Shown: piece after piece, positions 35,302 through 48,019 of the stretch
Position numbering within the stretch: position 1 is the first letter of the stretch
How the letters are laid out: every line of letters begins with the position of its first letter
NCBI GenBank assembly: GCA_963930655.1
Contig: OZ005611.1
Span: 23,423,001-23,487,000, forward strand
Direction: 5' to 3'
Origin: Myrica gale
Lineage: Eukaryota > Streptophyta > Magnoliopsida > Fagales > Myricaceae
Length of the DNA stretch: 64,000 nucleotides
Notes under the pieces: model-generated
What the model saw: the letters and a program-made list of their open reading frames with translations, nothing else
The model's database searches: none
What the model was told of the DNA's origin: nothing
Program-made: the position numbers and the translations under genes

Positions 35302-35309
35302 TTATAAAT
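35302..35309 (+). promoter_or_regulatory. TATA box of the CCR-like gene
   Basis: TTATAAAT lies 88-95 bases before the start codon, giving a 5' UTR of about 60 bases if transcription starts at the usual distance. Confidence 0.5.
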
Positions 35310-35396
35310 GCGAATACCACCTCTTTTAGCTTTCTCATTAATCGCATTGGAGCTCTTACCGGCCCCTCCTTCTGTCTAACCAAAGCCCCACCTCCC

Positions 35397-38300
35397 ATGG
35401 CTCCAGCTTCCTTAATCAATGATGATCAGTACCAGAACTCGAACACAGTTTGTGTAATGGATGCCTCTGGCCGCCTCGGCTCCGCCCTCGTGCAGCGCCT
35501 CTTGAACAGAGGCTACACTGTCCACGCTGCAATCCAAAACCATGGTTCGCTTTTTCTTGTTTGATTTTTTTCTATTTGCTTCTGGAAATTCCAATATTCA
35601 TCTCTCTACCTCTTTGGGGCACCACACTCTTGTCTGGTTGAACTGGTTTCCTCTTAATTTTCAATTTTGGCTCTTCTTTTCCTATTGAAAAACACTAATA
35701 TTTTGCTGATGACGTAATATTTACTCTAGTTATTATTGGCAGGCCAATATCTGCAGATCATACTGTTTATGCGAATAAATGATTGATATAAGATATGATT
35801 ATATTCAAATTCATATGATCTGGCTTTTAGATTAGATAGCTGCATGCATACATCTCACAATATAATATATCAATTTCTCAGAAATCTCTAACCGTACGTT
35901 CATGCATCTCCTCAAAATATACATTTTTATTGGTAATTGGGAAAATATTTTATGAATATATTATAAGTATAAGCATGTCTGTCTTTTATCTTATCTGCTG
36001 AATTGTTTTATGTTTATGTTTTGGGGTATTCAGGTGAATTGAAATCTTTTGGAGGACTACCTTATGATAATAAAAAATTGAGGGTATTCCATTCAGACCA
36101 TCTGGACTACCACAGCATAATGGAGGCCTTGAAGGGATGCTCTGGCTTGTTCTACTCCTTTGAGCCTCCCCCGGACCAACCCACTTATGATGTATGCTCA
36201 CTTCTTACCTAATACTCCCCATGCTTTCATGAGTCTTTATTTGGGTTTCCTTTTTGGGTGACTAATTGCCTAGTTTAAAGTAACACTAACTCACAAACCC
36301 AACCTAAACATGGATTCAGTCATAATATCAAAGGGTCCTAATGTGAATACTTAATTGGTGTACTAATGTGAATACTTACACATAGCTTGATCATAATATA
36401 CGCTATAGGATACCAAAAGGTACATGGAAGCTATGAGAGTGAATCAGTCGATCGGTTCAAACATCTACTCTTGAGTAAGTTGATTGAATTTGTAATCTCC
36501 AAAATTTGATCGGACGATGGGTTGAATCCATCACATACATACTTATGACTTTTGATACTTGAATTAGACGTCAATTTCAGTATTCAAAGTTTGTTTGATA
36601 CTCTTCCAATCCGATTAGTATATTTTGAACTGAATTAGGTCTGTTCGAGTTTAGTCTCATAGATACTACTAATCCTTTAGAGCTACCGCTAAGATTTTTG
36701 ATATGGTAATTGCTCGATTTGTGTGGGATAGAGAGATTGCACAGCTCCCGAATTAATCGAGGTACACGTAAGTTGATCTAGACACTTAGTTATAAAGAGA
36801 AAAAAAAAGGTATAATCGAGTTCAGTAAAAAAGATTGAACAATACAAATTATATCTTTACACACAAAAAAAAAAACTTGATTGAATGTGTAGATAAATCC
36901 AGCACTAGCTAGGGAGAAACAAACATGAAGAAAGGGTATGTTTGATCAATCTAATGGATTAATTGGTGCGAACCCTGGTCATAGTACAGCGCTGTTTCAC
37001 TGGGTTTGACAACTACGATATAGGTGTATCGAAGCAGACAGGATTCACCAATAAAGGTTAGGTGCATCTCGATCCATAATGTATGTATGCATATATCTGG
37101 GGGCCAAAAATTTAAATAGATAAAACAAAGGGACTACAGCGGAATTAAACAGCTGTCCTTTTATTCACAACATTATTTTCGGCGTGTTTGGTGCAGGAAT
37201 TTATGGCCGAGGTGGAGGTTAGGGCAGCTCATAATGTGTTGGAAGCATGTGCACAAACAGACACCATAGACAAAGTCGTCTTCACATCGTCCGTCACTGC
37301 CGTTATATGGAGAGACGGCCGTAATACGATGTCGTCCGATATAGACGAGAGACATTGGAGCGATATCAACCTTTGTAGAAAATTCAAGGTGCGTGACAAG
37401 CATGTCACCGATAACATGCTTTTATTTTTAGGAAAATTTCATTTTTGGTCACTAGGTTTTGACCAATTTTACGTTTTGGTTACTAGGTTTCATTTTTTTA
37501 CGATTTGGTCATTCCGTCAAACCTCCATTAATTTTTAACTGGATATAACGCGGTCGACTGCTATTCCGGTTAAAAATTTAACGGAGGATTGACGAAAATA
37601 TCAAATCGTAAAAGTGGTCAAAACCTATAGACCAAATTGTAAAAAAAATAAAATATAGTGACCAAAACGTAAAAGTGATCAAAACCTAGTGACCAAAAAT
37701 GAATTTTTCCTTATTTTTATTAATGGTGTCCAGTCAATGTACGCGTATCTAGATTAATTCTGAAGTCTTTACTATCTTTCCGTCTCATACAAATCAAATA
37801 ATTACTAAACCAAAAAACCTACATAAAATTCAATTTAAGCATTATAACGTGTAATTTTCACTTTTTTTAAGCAAAGGCTTGTGGGCATATAGAAGCCCAA
37901 ATTTTTAATTATATTTTTAGACACGTTTAAATGTTTTGATGCATTTTTAATTTATATTATAATATGTTGATGTATAAAAATTGCATTTTAAGTAATAAAT
38001 AAAAAAAATATGGATTTGGTCAGTTGTGGCATGCTCTATCGAAGACCCTAGCGGAGAAGACAGCATGGGCCCTAGCCATGGATAGAGGCCTGAAAATGGT
38101 GTCCGTAAACGGAGGCCTCCTGATGAGTCCCGATCTGACGATCACGGACCCGTATCTGAAAGGAGCGGCTGAGATGTACGAAGACGGTGTATTTGCTACG
38201 GCGGATCTCAAGTTCACGATGGACGCGCACATCTGCGTGTTTGAAGACATATCTGCTTACGGACGTTATCTGTGCTTCAACAACGTCATTAACTGCAACA

Positions 38301-38853
38301 AAGATGCCGTTAAGCTTGCTCACACGTTGCTGCCACCCTCTGAATGCTCGCCTCCTCAAAGGTACTACTTTATATGACTTTTTATTTCCACACCTTAATC
38401 CCTTGCTAATTTTGTTTCCTTAAAAAATTTAATTTTTTTTGTGTAAAATCTTTTTCATTTTTTTTTAAGAATCTTCCCTATCACTCAAATGTCATTTATC
38501 AATCTGAATAATAATTTTATCATATTTAGCCCTAACTATATTAAAATACATCAATATTTACCTTATAGTAATATTTTAAGATTAAGATGTACATAAAATA
38601 AGTTATATGACACAATATCAACAGTTTGATCATATGACATGATGAATATTGATGAATTTTAATATTTTGCAGGCTATATATAATGAAATTCGTAATTCAG
38701 GTCGGTAAATGATACTTGGGTGATAATTCGCGGGTTGGAAGCTATATCTACTGATGAGGCATAGACCTCAAATGATTTGTCCAAAGCCATCTAATTAGCT
38801 CTAATGATTACTACATGAATCTTCATTTAAACAAATTAGTATAGTCTAGAAAG

Positions 38854-38896
<43 letters not shown>

Positions 38897-39015
38897 ATGA
38901 TATTTCCCCTTGATTTGATTTTTGAACTATTGCTCGCAGTTCGGAGGACACGAGAGTCTACCAACAGAGGATTAGCAACAAGAAACTCAACAAATTAATG
39001 GTCGACTTCAGATAG
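35397..39015 (+). CDS. Cinnamoyl-CoA reductase-like (SNL6-type) NAD(P)-binding protein
   Basis: Five exons: 35397-35544, 36034-36191, 37197-37388, 38024-38361 and 38940-39015; 912 bases in frame, 303 residues. It is an extended short-chain dehydrogenase related to cinnamoyl-CoA and dihydroflavonol reductases: N-terminal Rossmann strand VCVMDASGRLGSALVQRLL, core VVFTSSVTAVIW (Ser133/134), and LWHALSKTLAEKTAWALA where the reductases have NWYCYGK..AE..AW. Two departures stand out. The cofactor motif GxxGxxG/A begins with Asp22, and the catalytic YxxxK has His169 for Tyr (Lys173 kept). This matches the divergent CCR-like/SNL6 branch as I know it rather than bona fide lignin CCR. Reductase activity is doubtful. 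The transcript ends after an AATAAA-rich stretch at about 39150. Confidence 0.88.
37431..37710. mobile_element. Foldback element with perfect 9-base target duplication, copy B, in intron 3 of the CCR-like gene
   Basis: Starts GGAAAATTTCATTTTTGGTC and ends GACCAAAAATGAATTTTTCC, an inverted pair, with repeated ACTAGGTTT/AAACCTAGT segments inside. The centre is ATAACGCGGTCGACTGCTAT flanked by CCGTCAAACCTCC and GGAGGATTGACG. The target duplication TTATTTTTA is at 37422-37430 and 37711-37719. If transcribed with the intron, the RNA would form a long hairpin. Confidence 0.82.
38510..38690. repeat. Foldback repeat in intron 4 of the CCR-like gene
   Basis: CATCAATATTTACCTTATAG and ATGAATATTGATG are inverted, around ATATGACACAATATCAAC. 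It is related to 7760-8045. Confidence 0.55.
38855..38893. repeat. TA microsatellite before the last exon of the CCR-like gene
   Basis: About 19 TA units, ending 46 bases before the acceptor of the last exon. It may vary between individuals. Confidence 0.85.
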
Positions 39016-39951
39016 CATGCCTCAGGTCGATTGATTTACGGATAGCCTCCTCATGCAGATGCCGTCTTATATCTCTTCTCTAGCCCCCCACCCAACAAAA
39101 AGGAAAAAAAAAATTACTTTTCCTGTGCGTTAAATTGGCTTGGTGATAAATAAAAAATAAAATAAAATGTAACCAGAGGTGTAATGTATCCGTGTGTAAT
39201 GTAAGAAAGTTTGATTGTAGAATGGTTTCTATTAGAATTTATCAAACTAAGGAGAGAAAAAAAATGAAATTTATTAAAAAAATATAGCAATAGAAGATTT
39301 GATATAATTTTTTAATATAAAAAATATTATTGAAATTGATGTAAAAAAAGTATTGAGATTTGTGTGAAAAACATCCGATGTGACAATAGATGCAGTAAGA
39401 TTCATATATAATGAGTCCCTGGCCATATTTGACCATCCAATTTAGACGAGAGATTAAAAAAATTAGACCTGCATATATGCATGATAAATTAAACACTTAC
39501 TAGAATCCCTGCACAAATGCCTAAGCAATCTAATCTAGATGGTTAGGTATGGAGGAAAAAAAGAAGCACTTCTCCAACAGTTCTTACCGAGCTAGTCAAT
39601 TTCCATCTAAAACATCATGAACAACATAAAACATGCCAAAAATATATATAAGTAACTACAAAAACCTGTAAATAATCCAAGTACACTAATGCATTAAAAC
39701 ATTTCCACCTCACTTAATATTCGATCCTTTCTTTGGTACAATTATGATGTCCTAACCATATTGAAAGTTTCTCTACATCTCCGCCATGATATGTACAATA
39801 TACCTACATGGCATAAACCCCACTGGGATGTCAACAGGAAACATAGGAATCCAAGCGAATATAATAAACTTAGCTTTTTTAACTCTTTTTTTTCTTTTTC
39901 ATAATGTCTGTTTTCCTGATCGTTTAACTTGTATATCCTGCAGGGGCTTCT
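39016..39951. other. Convergent 3' flanks of the CCR-like and NERD genes
   Basis: It holds the two 3' UTRs and AT-rich sequence with no coding signal. Around 39250-39370 there is a remnant of the MITE-like repeat that also occurs near 23040 and 62820 (AGATTTGATATAATTTTTTAAT). Confidence 0.55.
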
Positions 39952-42900
39952 TTAGGCGCTCAGTTGCACAGAGACAATTGAAGAAAACTTGAATTTGAGG
40001 ACTTTATTTGTACCCTCTGGCTGAAAGAGAACTTCAGTGCTCGATCTAACAGTAACTTCCTTCCACTCAGAAGCTGAAGCCCCTTCGCTCCGATAATCCC
40101 GAGGAGAGTACAAAACTTCGAGTGTTGAGGGGGCTGCAATTGGGCCATGGAAATTTGAATAAAGAGTATGGAAGGGTAAAGAAAGTTTTTCTATATGTGA
40201 GAAAATAGATAAAAACAGCATCTACAATGTGAGAGTGTGTGGCAAGTGCCATTTTCCTCTTCTATAGACCCCTTTCGAATTGGCATGAAGGGGGCCAGTA
40301 AAAGGTGGCCGACTAGTATGCCCACTCGCAGGCCAGTTTTGAGGAGGATACAGCCAAGCAACATTTTATGCAACAAAACTCAAATCAAAATATTGCAGCC
40401 ATCATCTAGTCCTTTTTGTTTTTGGGATACCATACCGACGCCATTAACATGCCACAGAAATGCTACATAATCACGACTTTTAACTATTATCAGGTGGTAG
40501 TCTAGCTGTTATTCTACCCTTTTTCCCAGTAAGGTGCGTGACAGTAGAGCTAGAGGCTAGAGCATATTAATCGTAGAAAGAATAGTAAACACTAACATAG
40601 AACTGCAATGAACCTAGAAATCCAACGAACCTGCAATTTATTTATGAGAAATCAATGTAAATGGACTTATTTTAAGGTATTGATATTCCTGTATAGGCTG
40701 TATTTCAACACCTGACCCATAAACATACCATATAAGATTCTGGTTCCTTCCTCAAACTGAATCGGTTTTCAATACTCAAGTATTGACTGTGGGCCAAAAA
40801 AAAGAAGTAAAACTTGGAATAGATGTTTGGGAAATTACCTAATCCGAACATGCTCGTCTTTTGGATAATCAGGCGACCAACCATTGCTCTTGTGATATTT
40901 TTCAAAGCCTGTATGTCTTCCTGCTTCCCTTTGAATTCCATAAATTCCCCTAGGACATATTTATTGCTTTTAAGCTCCAACCTGCAGAAATATTTACGAA
41001 GTCCCGTTTAACAACCAACTAACTGGGTGATGACTGGAAATATGACCACGCATCTGACAACAAATACTGTCTAGGAAGCAACTTGATTGGATATGATAGG
41101 TTGAAGGGCGGCTCAAGCCCCAGTAAAGTGCTTGCCTGAGCCATCAACCTCGCTCATGTAGCAGGGAAAAAAAATCGGACCATGTCATGTGCCATCTGTT
41201 GCATACCATGGTCCATTATGCTGTTCATCGGGGAAACACAATCAACAAACTAAGAATTGAGGATGAATAGCTTCATAACTGCTATGACCAATACAACACG
41301 AAAGCAAAGAACAAAAAGAAAAACTTGACATGAACAACTATATAATGATGTCATGAAGAGCTACTAAACCCAAGGATCTGCAACAAAAAGTTGTATGGTG
41401 ATAAAAACAGTCTGTCAACCCAAAGTTTTGCTGTTTCTTTCAAGAACAACAATTAATAATCACGTTAGTATGGCCTTTATCAGCATATATAAAGGTTGAA
41501 CAGATGCTAGTAACAAACGCGTACAACCACACTCAGAAATGAATCATATAACGACATGAATGACTGCTCCAAACCAATTCTCAATACTATCACTCGCCTT
41601 GAACAAGTTTTCCGACACAAGCAGCACCTCCATCAAATTTTTAGGGGCACCCAAACTTTTCTAAGCATTGGCTTATTAATGATTTTCAACACAGTTCATT
41701 ACGTCTGGATTATTCTTTCCACCAGTGCCATCACATGAATTTTTACGTAAACTGAAGAAAGCTTTTATCATGCATCAAAATGAAACCTCCAGTATCCTGG
41801 CAATAAGATGTCTCAAGCCTGTTCTTAACATTATCCACCAAGATTTGACATTACACAAAGAATTATACGAATCTGCAGGCAATATCACTCATGACTAGGA
41901 GGCCTAGATAGCAACACACCTATCCCATATTGGAGCTGTACTGAGGACGAAATTGAGCTTCTGAGGTATAGATTCTTGTGTCTCTTTCTTGCCACTACGA
42001 AAGGCACCTTTAATCCAACCAGAAAACATACTTTTTGGTTCAGGTTTCAGTTGACTCCATTGGTCAAAGGGAATGACTTCAGAGGGAAAATAGCTTGAAG
42101 GGATGGTACTACAAGAAAAAATAACAAATAAAACATTTGTATACAGTTAGCTGATAATGAATTTATAATGTAGGAGATCGATACTAGCATAAAATCATGC
42201 AATCACTATACACTGAAGTCAGCAATTCTTTTTTTCCAGAATAGAACAATAAATCTAAGTTATAACTACTGCATTAAGTTATAACTTATATAAGTCTCAT
42301 ATATGAGCCCTTCCATCAGCTTCCAACCTAAAAGCAAATTCACCTAATAATTCTGATAAGACATTGCAAGCACCAAAGGTCTGCAAATCTGGACAGCCTT
42401 TAGGAGAAAACAGCAGAAAGATGAATTTGCAACTGTTTCTGTCTGCTGTGCCCCACCCAGAATTCGAAGCCTCTTAAAATCCTCACAGAGAAATGAAAAC
42501 TAATCGCATATTACCCAAAGCAACTTTTCTCCCTCAATTTCCTTGGCCAATCACATTATTAACATATGAAAATGGAGCACATGAAAGCGTAGACCATGTA
42601 TTGCAGCTAAATCATAAAAGCATTAACTCCTGGACATTGATAATATGAGCATACAAGTACATTCCAAGTTCAGTTATATAATTCATAATTTTTTCTTTTC
42701 CTAAGAAAAAAAGCATCATTTTAAATAGCAACTCCCTCAGGAAAAATCAGTGCATACCAGAGCTTTGGATTAGGAAGCACAACTTTGCAAGATAAATATC
42801 CTTCTGGTAGAGAAACTCCTCTTTGTTCAAGATATGACTCAAGAATTGAAACTTGTCTTTTAGCCTCCACAACCTGACATATAAGAAGTCATCGAACCAG

Positions 42901-44989
42901 TTGTTAGAATACTAACTCGCAACCATGTCAAGTTCTCCTTCTGGATTCAACCCCAGGGGTTTGGTCTGGTGGTAAGGCAACGGCTTGGGTTCTCACATGT
43001 CCCAAGTTCAAGCCCCAACACCGCCCTTATCGTCCCTGACTTATCTGGGGTGTGTTGGGTGGGGTCCTGACACATGCCCCAGGTTGGCTTGTAGGGCCGA
43101 GTACACAAAGCGGCCCGACCTTGGGAGCTCATGGGTTATAAAAAAAAAATTCTCTTTCTGGATTCTCATTACCTACGAGAAGAATAAAAAACCAAAAAAT
43201 AATCTCATGGCACTGGAACTACCGACAATCTCATTATCTATCAAGCACTCCTGTATAGATCAAATGGCCTCTTCAGATATCATGGGCTATATAGCATTAG
43301 TGTTAGGATTTCAAAGAGGATATTTCCTGTCTAGCCATGCAATGCCTGCAGCATTAAAGTGTTTCACTTTATTTACACCCCTTTATACTTTCAAAGCCAA
43401 AAACTAAAGCTAGACATCTCTCTGGTACAGAAAGGAGTCTCTTTACGCGTAAACCTTTCTTTTTCTCAATGTAGCTTTTCATTGTTTTAGTGCTTCACAC
43501 TGGTCCTCTTCCAGACTAAACTCCATGCATTTGAGAAGAATTTGGGCCATCAAGTATGTTTCGTATTTCCTTGACTATTTCTTCTTTGCCCTGATACCTT
43601 TTATTCTTTGGTCTCGCTTTTAACATTTTGCTTTCTTTTGTCCAGAAGAGATATCTCCCCCAACTGATAACTCATTCCTCTACCCCCACCCCCAAATATA
43701 CATCTACAGCCTAGAGTTTTTTTTTAACTTCTAAATGTGGCATCTACTCTAATTCCTCACAATAAAAATTTACTTCTTTTGGCCCAAACATAACTACAAT
43801 GCTCAACAAGGTCTACCAAAGTCCATATTTGTGGAATACTTATTACCAAGTTAGACAACAAAGTAAAACTTACTTGAATTCTCAAGAAAAGTTAGAACCG
43901 CAGGTAATTAGCAACTAGCAAGAACAATTTCTTTTCTCCTAAACATCAAGCAGTTGAGCTATCCACGGAATTTAAACAACTAAATGAGAACCAGAGCAGT
44001 AATTGAGATATTTAAATGCAGCATCTAAAAGAAGACAAGATCAACAGCAATCAGAAACAATTTTAAGAGCCTAATCACTTCGATTAAACAAGTTCCAACG
44101 AGATGTTATAGCTTTGTACAGCTGCAATTCACAACACTATTGGGCACAAATCATTCGATAGACATTCGAGAAGATTGCTAATCCATCGAACAAGAAACTA
44201 GGAACTGAACCGTAACTTACAGGATCAGGAAGACACTCTGCTTTATGTTTTCTGCCGCCTTCACACACCCATGCGCCATCCGCATTCACTGATATGAATC
44301 CAGATAGATTCTTAACAGATATCACCATTACCTCCCTGGAATAAAAAAGAGAATAAATAAAAGGCAATGAACTAGAAGCATAAGGGAAAACTAGATTCCA
44401 GAGTACACATCCTAGTCTTTTACAACATCTTCTCATCATACTTCATCAAATTCAAGTTCAGAAAGTGGCAAAATCTTACCGTTCGTTAAAAAGAACCACG
44501 TCGATATTCTGTCGTGAGCCGGTGTTGGCATCTGGAATACGAAGCCCCACGTACGCCTTTCCACCGTAAAGCTTTTCCAGCCTGAATTTTTTTTTTTTCG
44601 GTTGCAAAAGAAAACACTGAATTATAAAAGCATACTCTCCATTAGGCTAACGAGAAAATACCGGAAGAGAAGAAAATTTTGAACAAGTATGAGAGATAGT
44701 GAATATATAATCTTCTTTTTCTTTCTGTCATCATTGTTTGGGAACTCATTACATTGAAATTTATTACCTTTTCTGAAAAAAGAATTATCTCGTTTTGGCT
44801 TGGTAAAGTAGCTGAAATCAGCAAACCAAACATCGAGAAATTAGAGATTTCCACTTTTAGGAGATACCTATTCGCCACCGAGAATAAAGCACTGGAATCA
44901 GAGGATTCCAACTCCAAAATGTCGTCGTCGTAGAAGAATCGCCTGATAAGTATGTAGAAGATCAAGCCACAGATGATCTCTGCCCACAT
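39952..44989 (-). CDS. NERD (nuclease-related) domain protein with N-terminal membrane anchor
   Basis: Seven exons: 44989-44868, 44581-44480, 44335-44221, 42873-42758, 42108-41920, 40981-40839 and 40133-39952; 969 bases in frame, 322 residues. Residues 3-15 (AEIICGLIFYILI) form a short hydrophobic anchor followed by RRFFYDDD. The NERD domain spans about 41-150: LEKLYGGKAYVGLRIPD, then NIDVVL (Asp68) and VMVISVKNLSG (79-86 region), corresponding to the D...ExK core of the PD-(D/E)XK nuclease fold. Here the glutamate of ExK is Ser81 while Lys83 is kept. The C-terminal half (KSMFSGWIKGAFRSGKK and the VTVRSSTEVLFQPEG tail) is a plant-type extension with no function known to me. The start follows from the first ATG with a hydrophobic N-terminus in frame with the downstream exons. 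Function is uncharacterised. Confidence 0.88.
42949..43149 (+). mobile_element. tRNA-derived SINE in intron 3 of the NERD gene
   Basis: The 5' part contains an A-box-like TGGTCTGGTGGTAAGG and a B-box AGTTCAAGCCC at tRNA-like spacing. It ends in a run of nine to ten A. Flanking target duplications of 16 bases agree at 15 positions: TTCTCCTTCTGGATTC at 42933-42948 and TTCTCTTTCTGGATTC at 43150-43165. It lies antisense to the host gene inside its largest intron (42874-44220). Confidence 0.85.
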
Positions 44990-47900
44990 GGTATTGCCAC
45001 TACTGTTTGGTTCCTCCAAATGTTGGCTTACGCTGGAAAATCTGCAAATGCAGGCGTGATGAGTAAATAAAAGGAGATAGCTGATCACTTTCCTAGCTCT
45101 TTTTTCCTTTTTCTTTCGCTGGTTTCTCGGAAATTATTGGGAAAATTTTGCAGAGAGAGAGTACAATTGAGTGGAACGACGTGTCGACTAATGTGTACGT
45201 GTGAGCCAACGCGCATGCCGCATCTTGCTCGTGGCGTGTAAACAGTGTGAGATCAGGACTGGACTTTGCCGACATTTGCATGCTTAAGGATTAAGCAACA
45301 TTAAAGGAACCAAAAACAACATCATGTAGGTTGGTACCATGGGTATGACCCATTTTTGTGTTTGGGTGTACTATTAGAACCCGAGTTCAGTCCTTATATA
45401 TGGCCTTAAAAAAACTGAAATTATAATTTTTTTTATCGAGTACTATCTATTCTAAAATATCTTTACAAATTTTAACTCATTACACCTCACCTCCAAAGTA
45501 TATTTCTCGTTACAATTCGATCTAACCTCTGCAACTAGCTGGAGTCGTTATGTCTCATATGAACCGAACGTGACTTTCTCTTTATGTAAAAAGACAAATC
45601 TGCACAAATAAATTCTAAGCGATTTATTTTTTTTTTTTAATAAAAAAAATCATCTAGCTACATATTGTTTCTTGAGCCTACACATCATGAAAAGTATAGT
45701 AGAAAGCTAAAAAAGGCTCAAATATATCTAAATTTGTATAATTACGTAAGGAGAATGTCTTGTTTTGTTTAATTGGGACACAAATCAATTGATATAATGA
45801 CTTTCGCAGACTGGGAGATGTAATCGCAACAATAAATATATTTTAAAAAATAGAGAAATTGGCAATTTGGTCAATAGGTTTATACAACACTGACGATTTA
45901 GTCACTAGGTTTCATTTTTTGACAATAAGGTCACTGAGAATATATAGTTGTAACGATCTGGTTTTTCCGTCAAACCTCCGTTAAATTTTTAACCGGAATA
46001 GCGGTCGACCGGTTTGTTTACCGTTGCGGTAAAGGTAACTTGTAGCGGTCGACCTCATTCTATTCCGTTAAAAATTAGCAGATATTTGACGGAAATACCA
46101 GATCATCACAACTATATATTATTAGTGACCATATTGTCAAATAAATGAAACCTAATGACTAAATTGTCAGCATGCTATAAACCTAGTGACTAAATTACCA
46201 ATTTCCCTAAGAATTAAAGTTTACGGAAATATTTAAAAATCGAATGTAATTTTCAAGGGTTAAAAGAGTAGTTGACATATCAAATGTCTTTTGTGTTTGA
46301 GTGTTAAAATTTTGGAGAGGTTAAAATTTTAGGGTATTGGATTTGGTGTAAAAGTGAAGAGAGATGATTTTTAATATTTATTATAGTAAAAAATAATGAT
46401 GTGATATGGAAAGAGAGATTATATTGTAATTTTTTATTGTGTTAAAATTTTAAGAAAAGTGTAAAATTTTACAATGCCAGCACACCCAATTTTAAAATTT
46501 TAGTGTGTTCGAATCACTCGCCTGTTGGACGAGTCACTTACCAGCATATAGGACTAAAGGGCCGATTCCATATACAACAACAACCACGAAGAGGAGTTAC
46601 AGTGGTAGACCCAAAGGTAGCTTCGCTCTGGACACCATTTAAAATGGATTGGCATACAAATTTTTTTAGACCACTTGTTGGCCTTATATCTGTTTGATAA
46701 GAACACAGGACGGCATGAAAAGTTGTGCAATATGGACGGCAATCTTGGAACCTAAAGCAGAGCAGGATCCTGTCATTGAAGTGATTGGCTTCCACCCGAT
46801 CAAGGAACAATAGAAAACACTCTGGCCAACAACATTATAAAAGTCGAATCGAAGACTCTCCTTCAAGTTTCAAATTTTAGTCCTTAGTTTCTGCTCTGTA
46901 GCCATTTGGATAGGAGTACTCAGTGAGCAGTGTGGTGTGGCCTACATTACTGCCAAGAGTTTGTAAGTTTCACCCGCCTAATATCACGCACGCACTGTGT
47001 TAAGCACTTGTTATAGCATGGTTCTCGAGATACCACAATCTAACTGCAGAAATATTTGCAAACATCGCCATTTGTTGTCGGGCTGACCATCAAACAATAA
47101 TAAACTTTTCCAATGCGACAATCTCTTCGGATTCACCACATTCTGTCTGAATAAACAATTCCATACACCATTACTTGGGAAATTTCCCATTCCAATGCTT
47201 CGAAAATCCACTAGTGTTTGTTGCATAAAATGCATAGTTAATATTGGCTTAATTCTGTGTCAAACAAAGTCCTGAGGTGCAAGAGTGTTCACCTGTAAAA
47301 TTGGACCAAGTGTTCAAGAAAAAAAGCCTTGGCTCATCTGCTGCTCAAGAAAATAATTATGCAAGAGTGTTCACCTGCTCTAAGCTCGAGCAAATTCTGT
47401 GAGTTTCTCACAGAGTGATGGGCTTGTCCTCGAGCCAGTAAACCAGATTTTCACTTGATAAAACAATGCGTGTGGATTATCTCATACCTCTTGGGAATAA
47501 AGGACGCGCTTGAGCTTCCATATGTGCAACACGGAAACTTTCTGGCATTTTTTGAGTCCGTCATGGCAGTCTTAAACTAAAGACATCGCAAATTGTACAT
47601 GGGTGTTCCAGCATAAGACATCAAGTTAAGTGCATTTCAAGATACGTTTATGGAGCTCTTTGTCAACACTTCCAAACCATATTTGATAGGTACATTTAAG
47701 ATGGACAACCGGTGGCAGCACATCAAGGGTTAATTTCAGATTAAAACTCTAATAAATCTGCAGAGGAAGGGTAATGAATACAAAATGAAATCGAATCACC
47801 ATCACATACAATATACTGTCCCACGTGTGGAATCACATTGGAAAAAAAATAACGAAAGAAAGAAAGGAAAAACTAAGGATAATACAAGCCTCTTCATTTC

Positions 47901-48019
47901 TTTAACCTATTCTGTTCTTTGGAAGCAAAAACAATGAAGCAAACATATTCAATCGCAAAATAATACCAAATATCCTGTCTGCTAGTGGGGCACAAGTTAC
48001 GCCAAGCTGGTCTATTTCT
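44990..48019. other. Spacer between NERD promoter and WEB 3' flank
   Basis: It contains the NERD-gene promoter, foldback copy C (45853-46207), an eroded MITE-like stretch (about 46265-46490), and 1.5 kb without recognisable coding sequence that includes the WEB 3' UTR. Short frames at 46540-47235 match nothing I know. Confidence 0.55.
45853..46207. mobile_element. Foldback element, copy C (two GCGGTCGACC motifs)
   Basis: Starts GAGAAATTGGCAATTTGGTC and ends GACTAAATTACCAATTTCCC. The centre, between CCGGAATAGCGGTCGACCGG and TAGCGGTCGACCTCATTCTA, is shared with copy B, including CCGTCAAACCTCCGTTAA. The 9-base flanks TAAAAAATA (45844-45852) and TAAGAATTA (46208-46216) agree at 7 of 9 positions. 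Confidence 0.7.

Noticed and set aside
46538..47235. Minus-strand frames between the NERD and WEB genes, considered as a LINE relic
   Set aside because: The residue pattern did not match reverse transcriptase, RNase H or zf-RVT convincingly.
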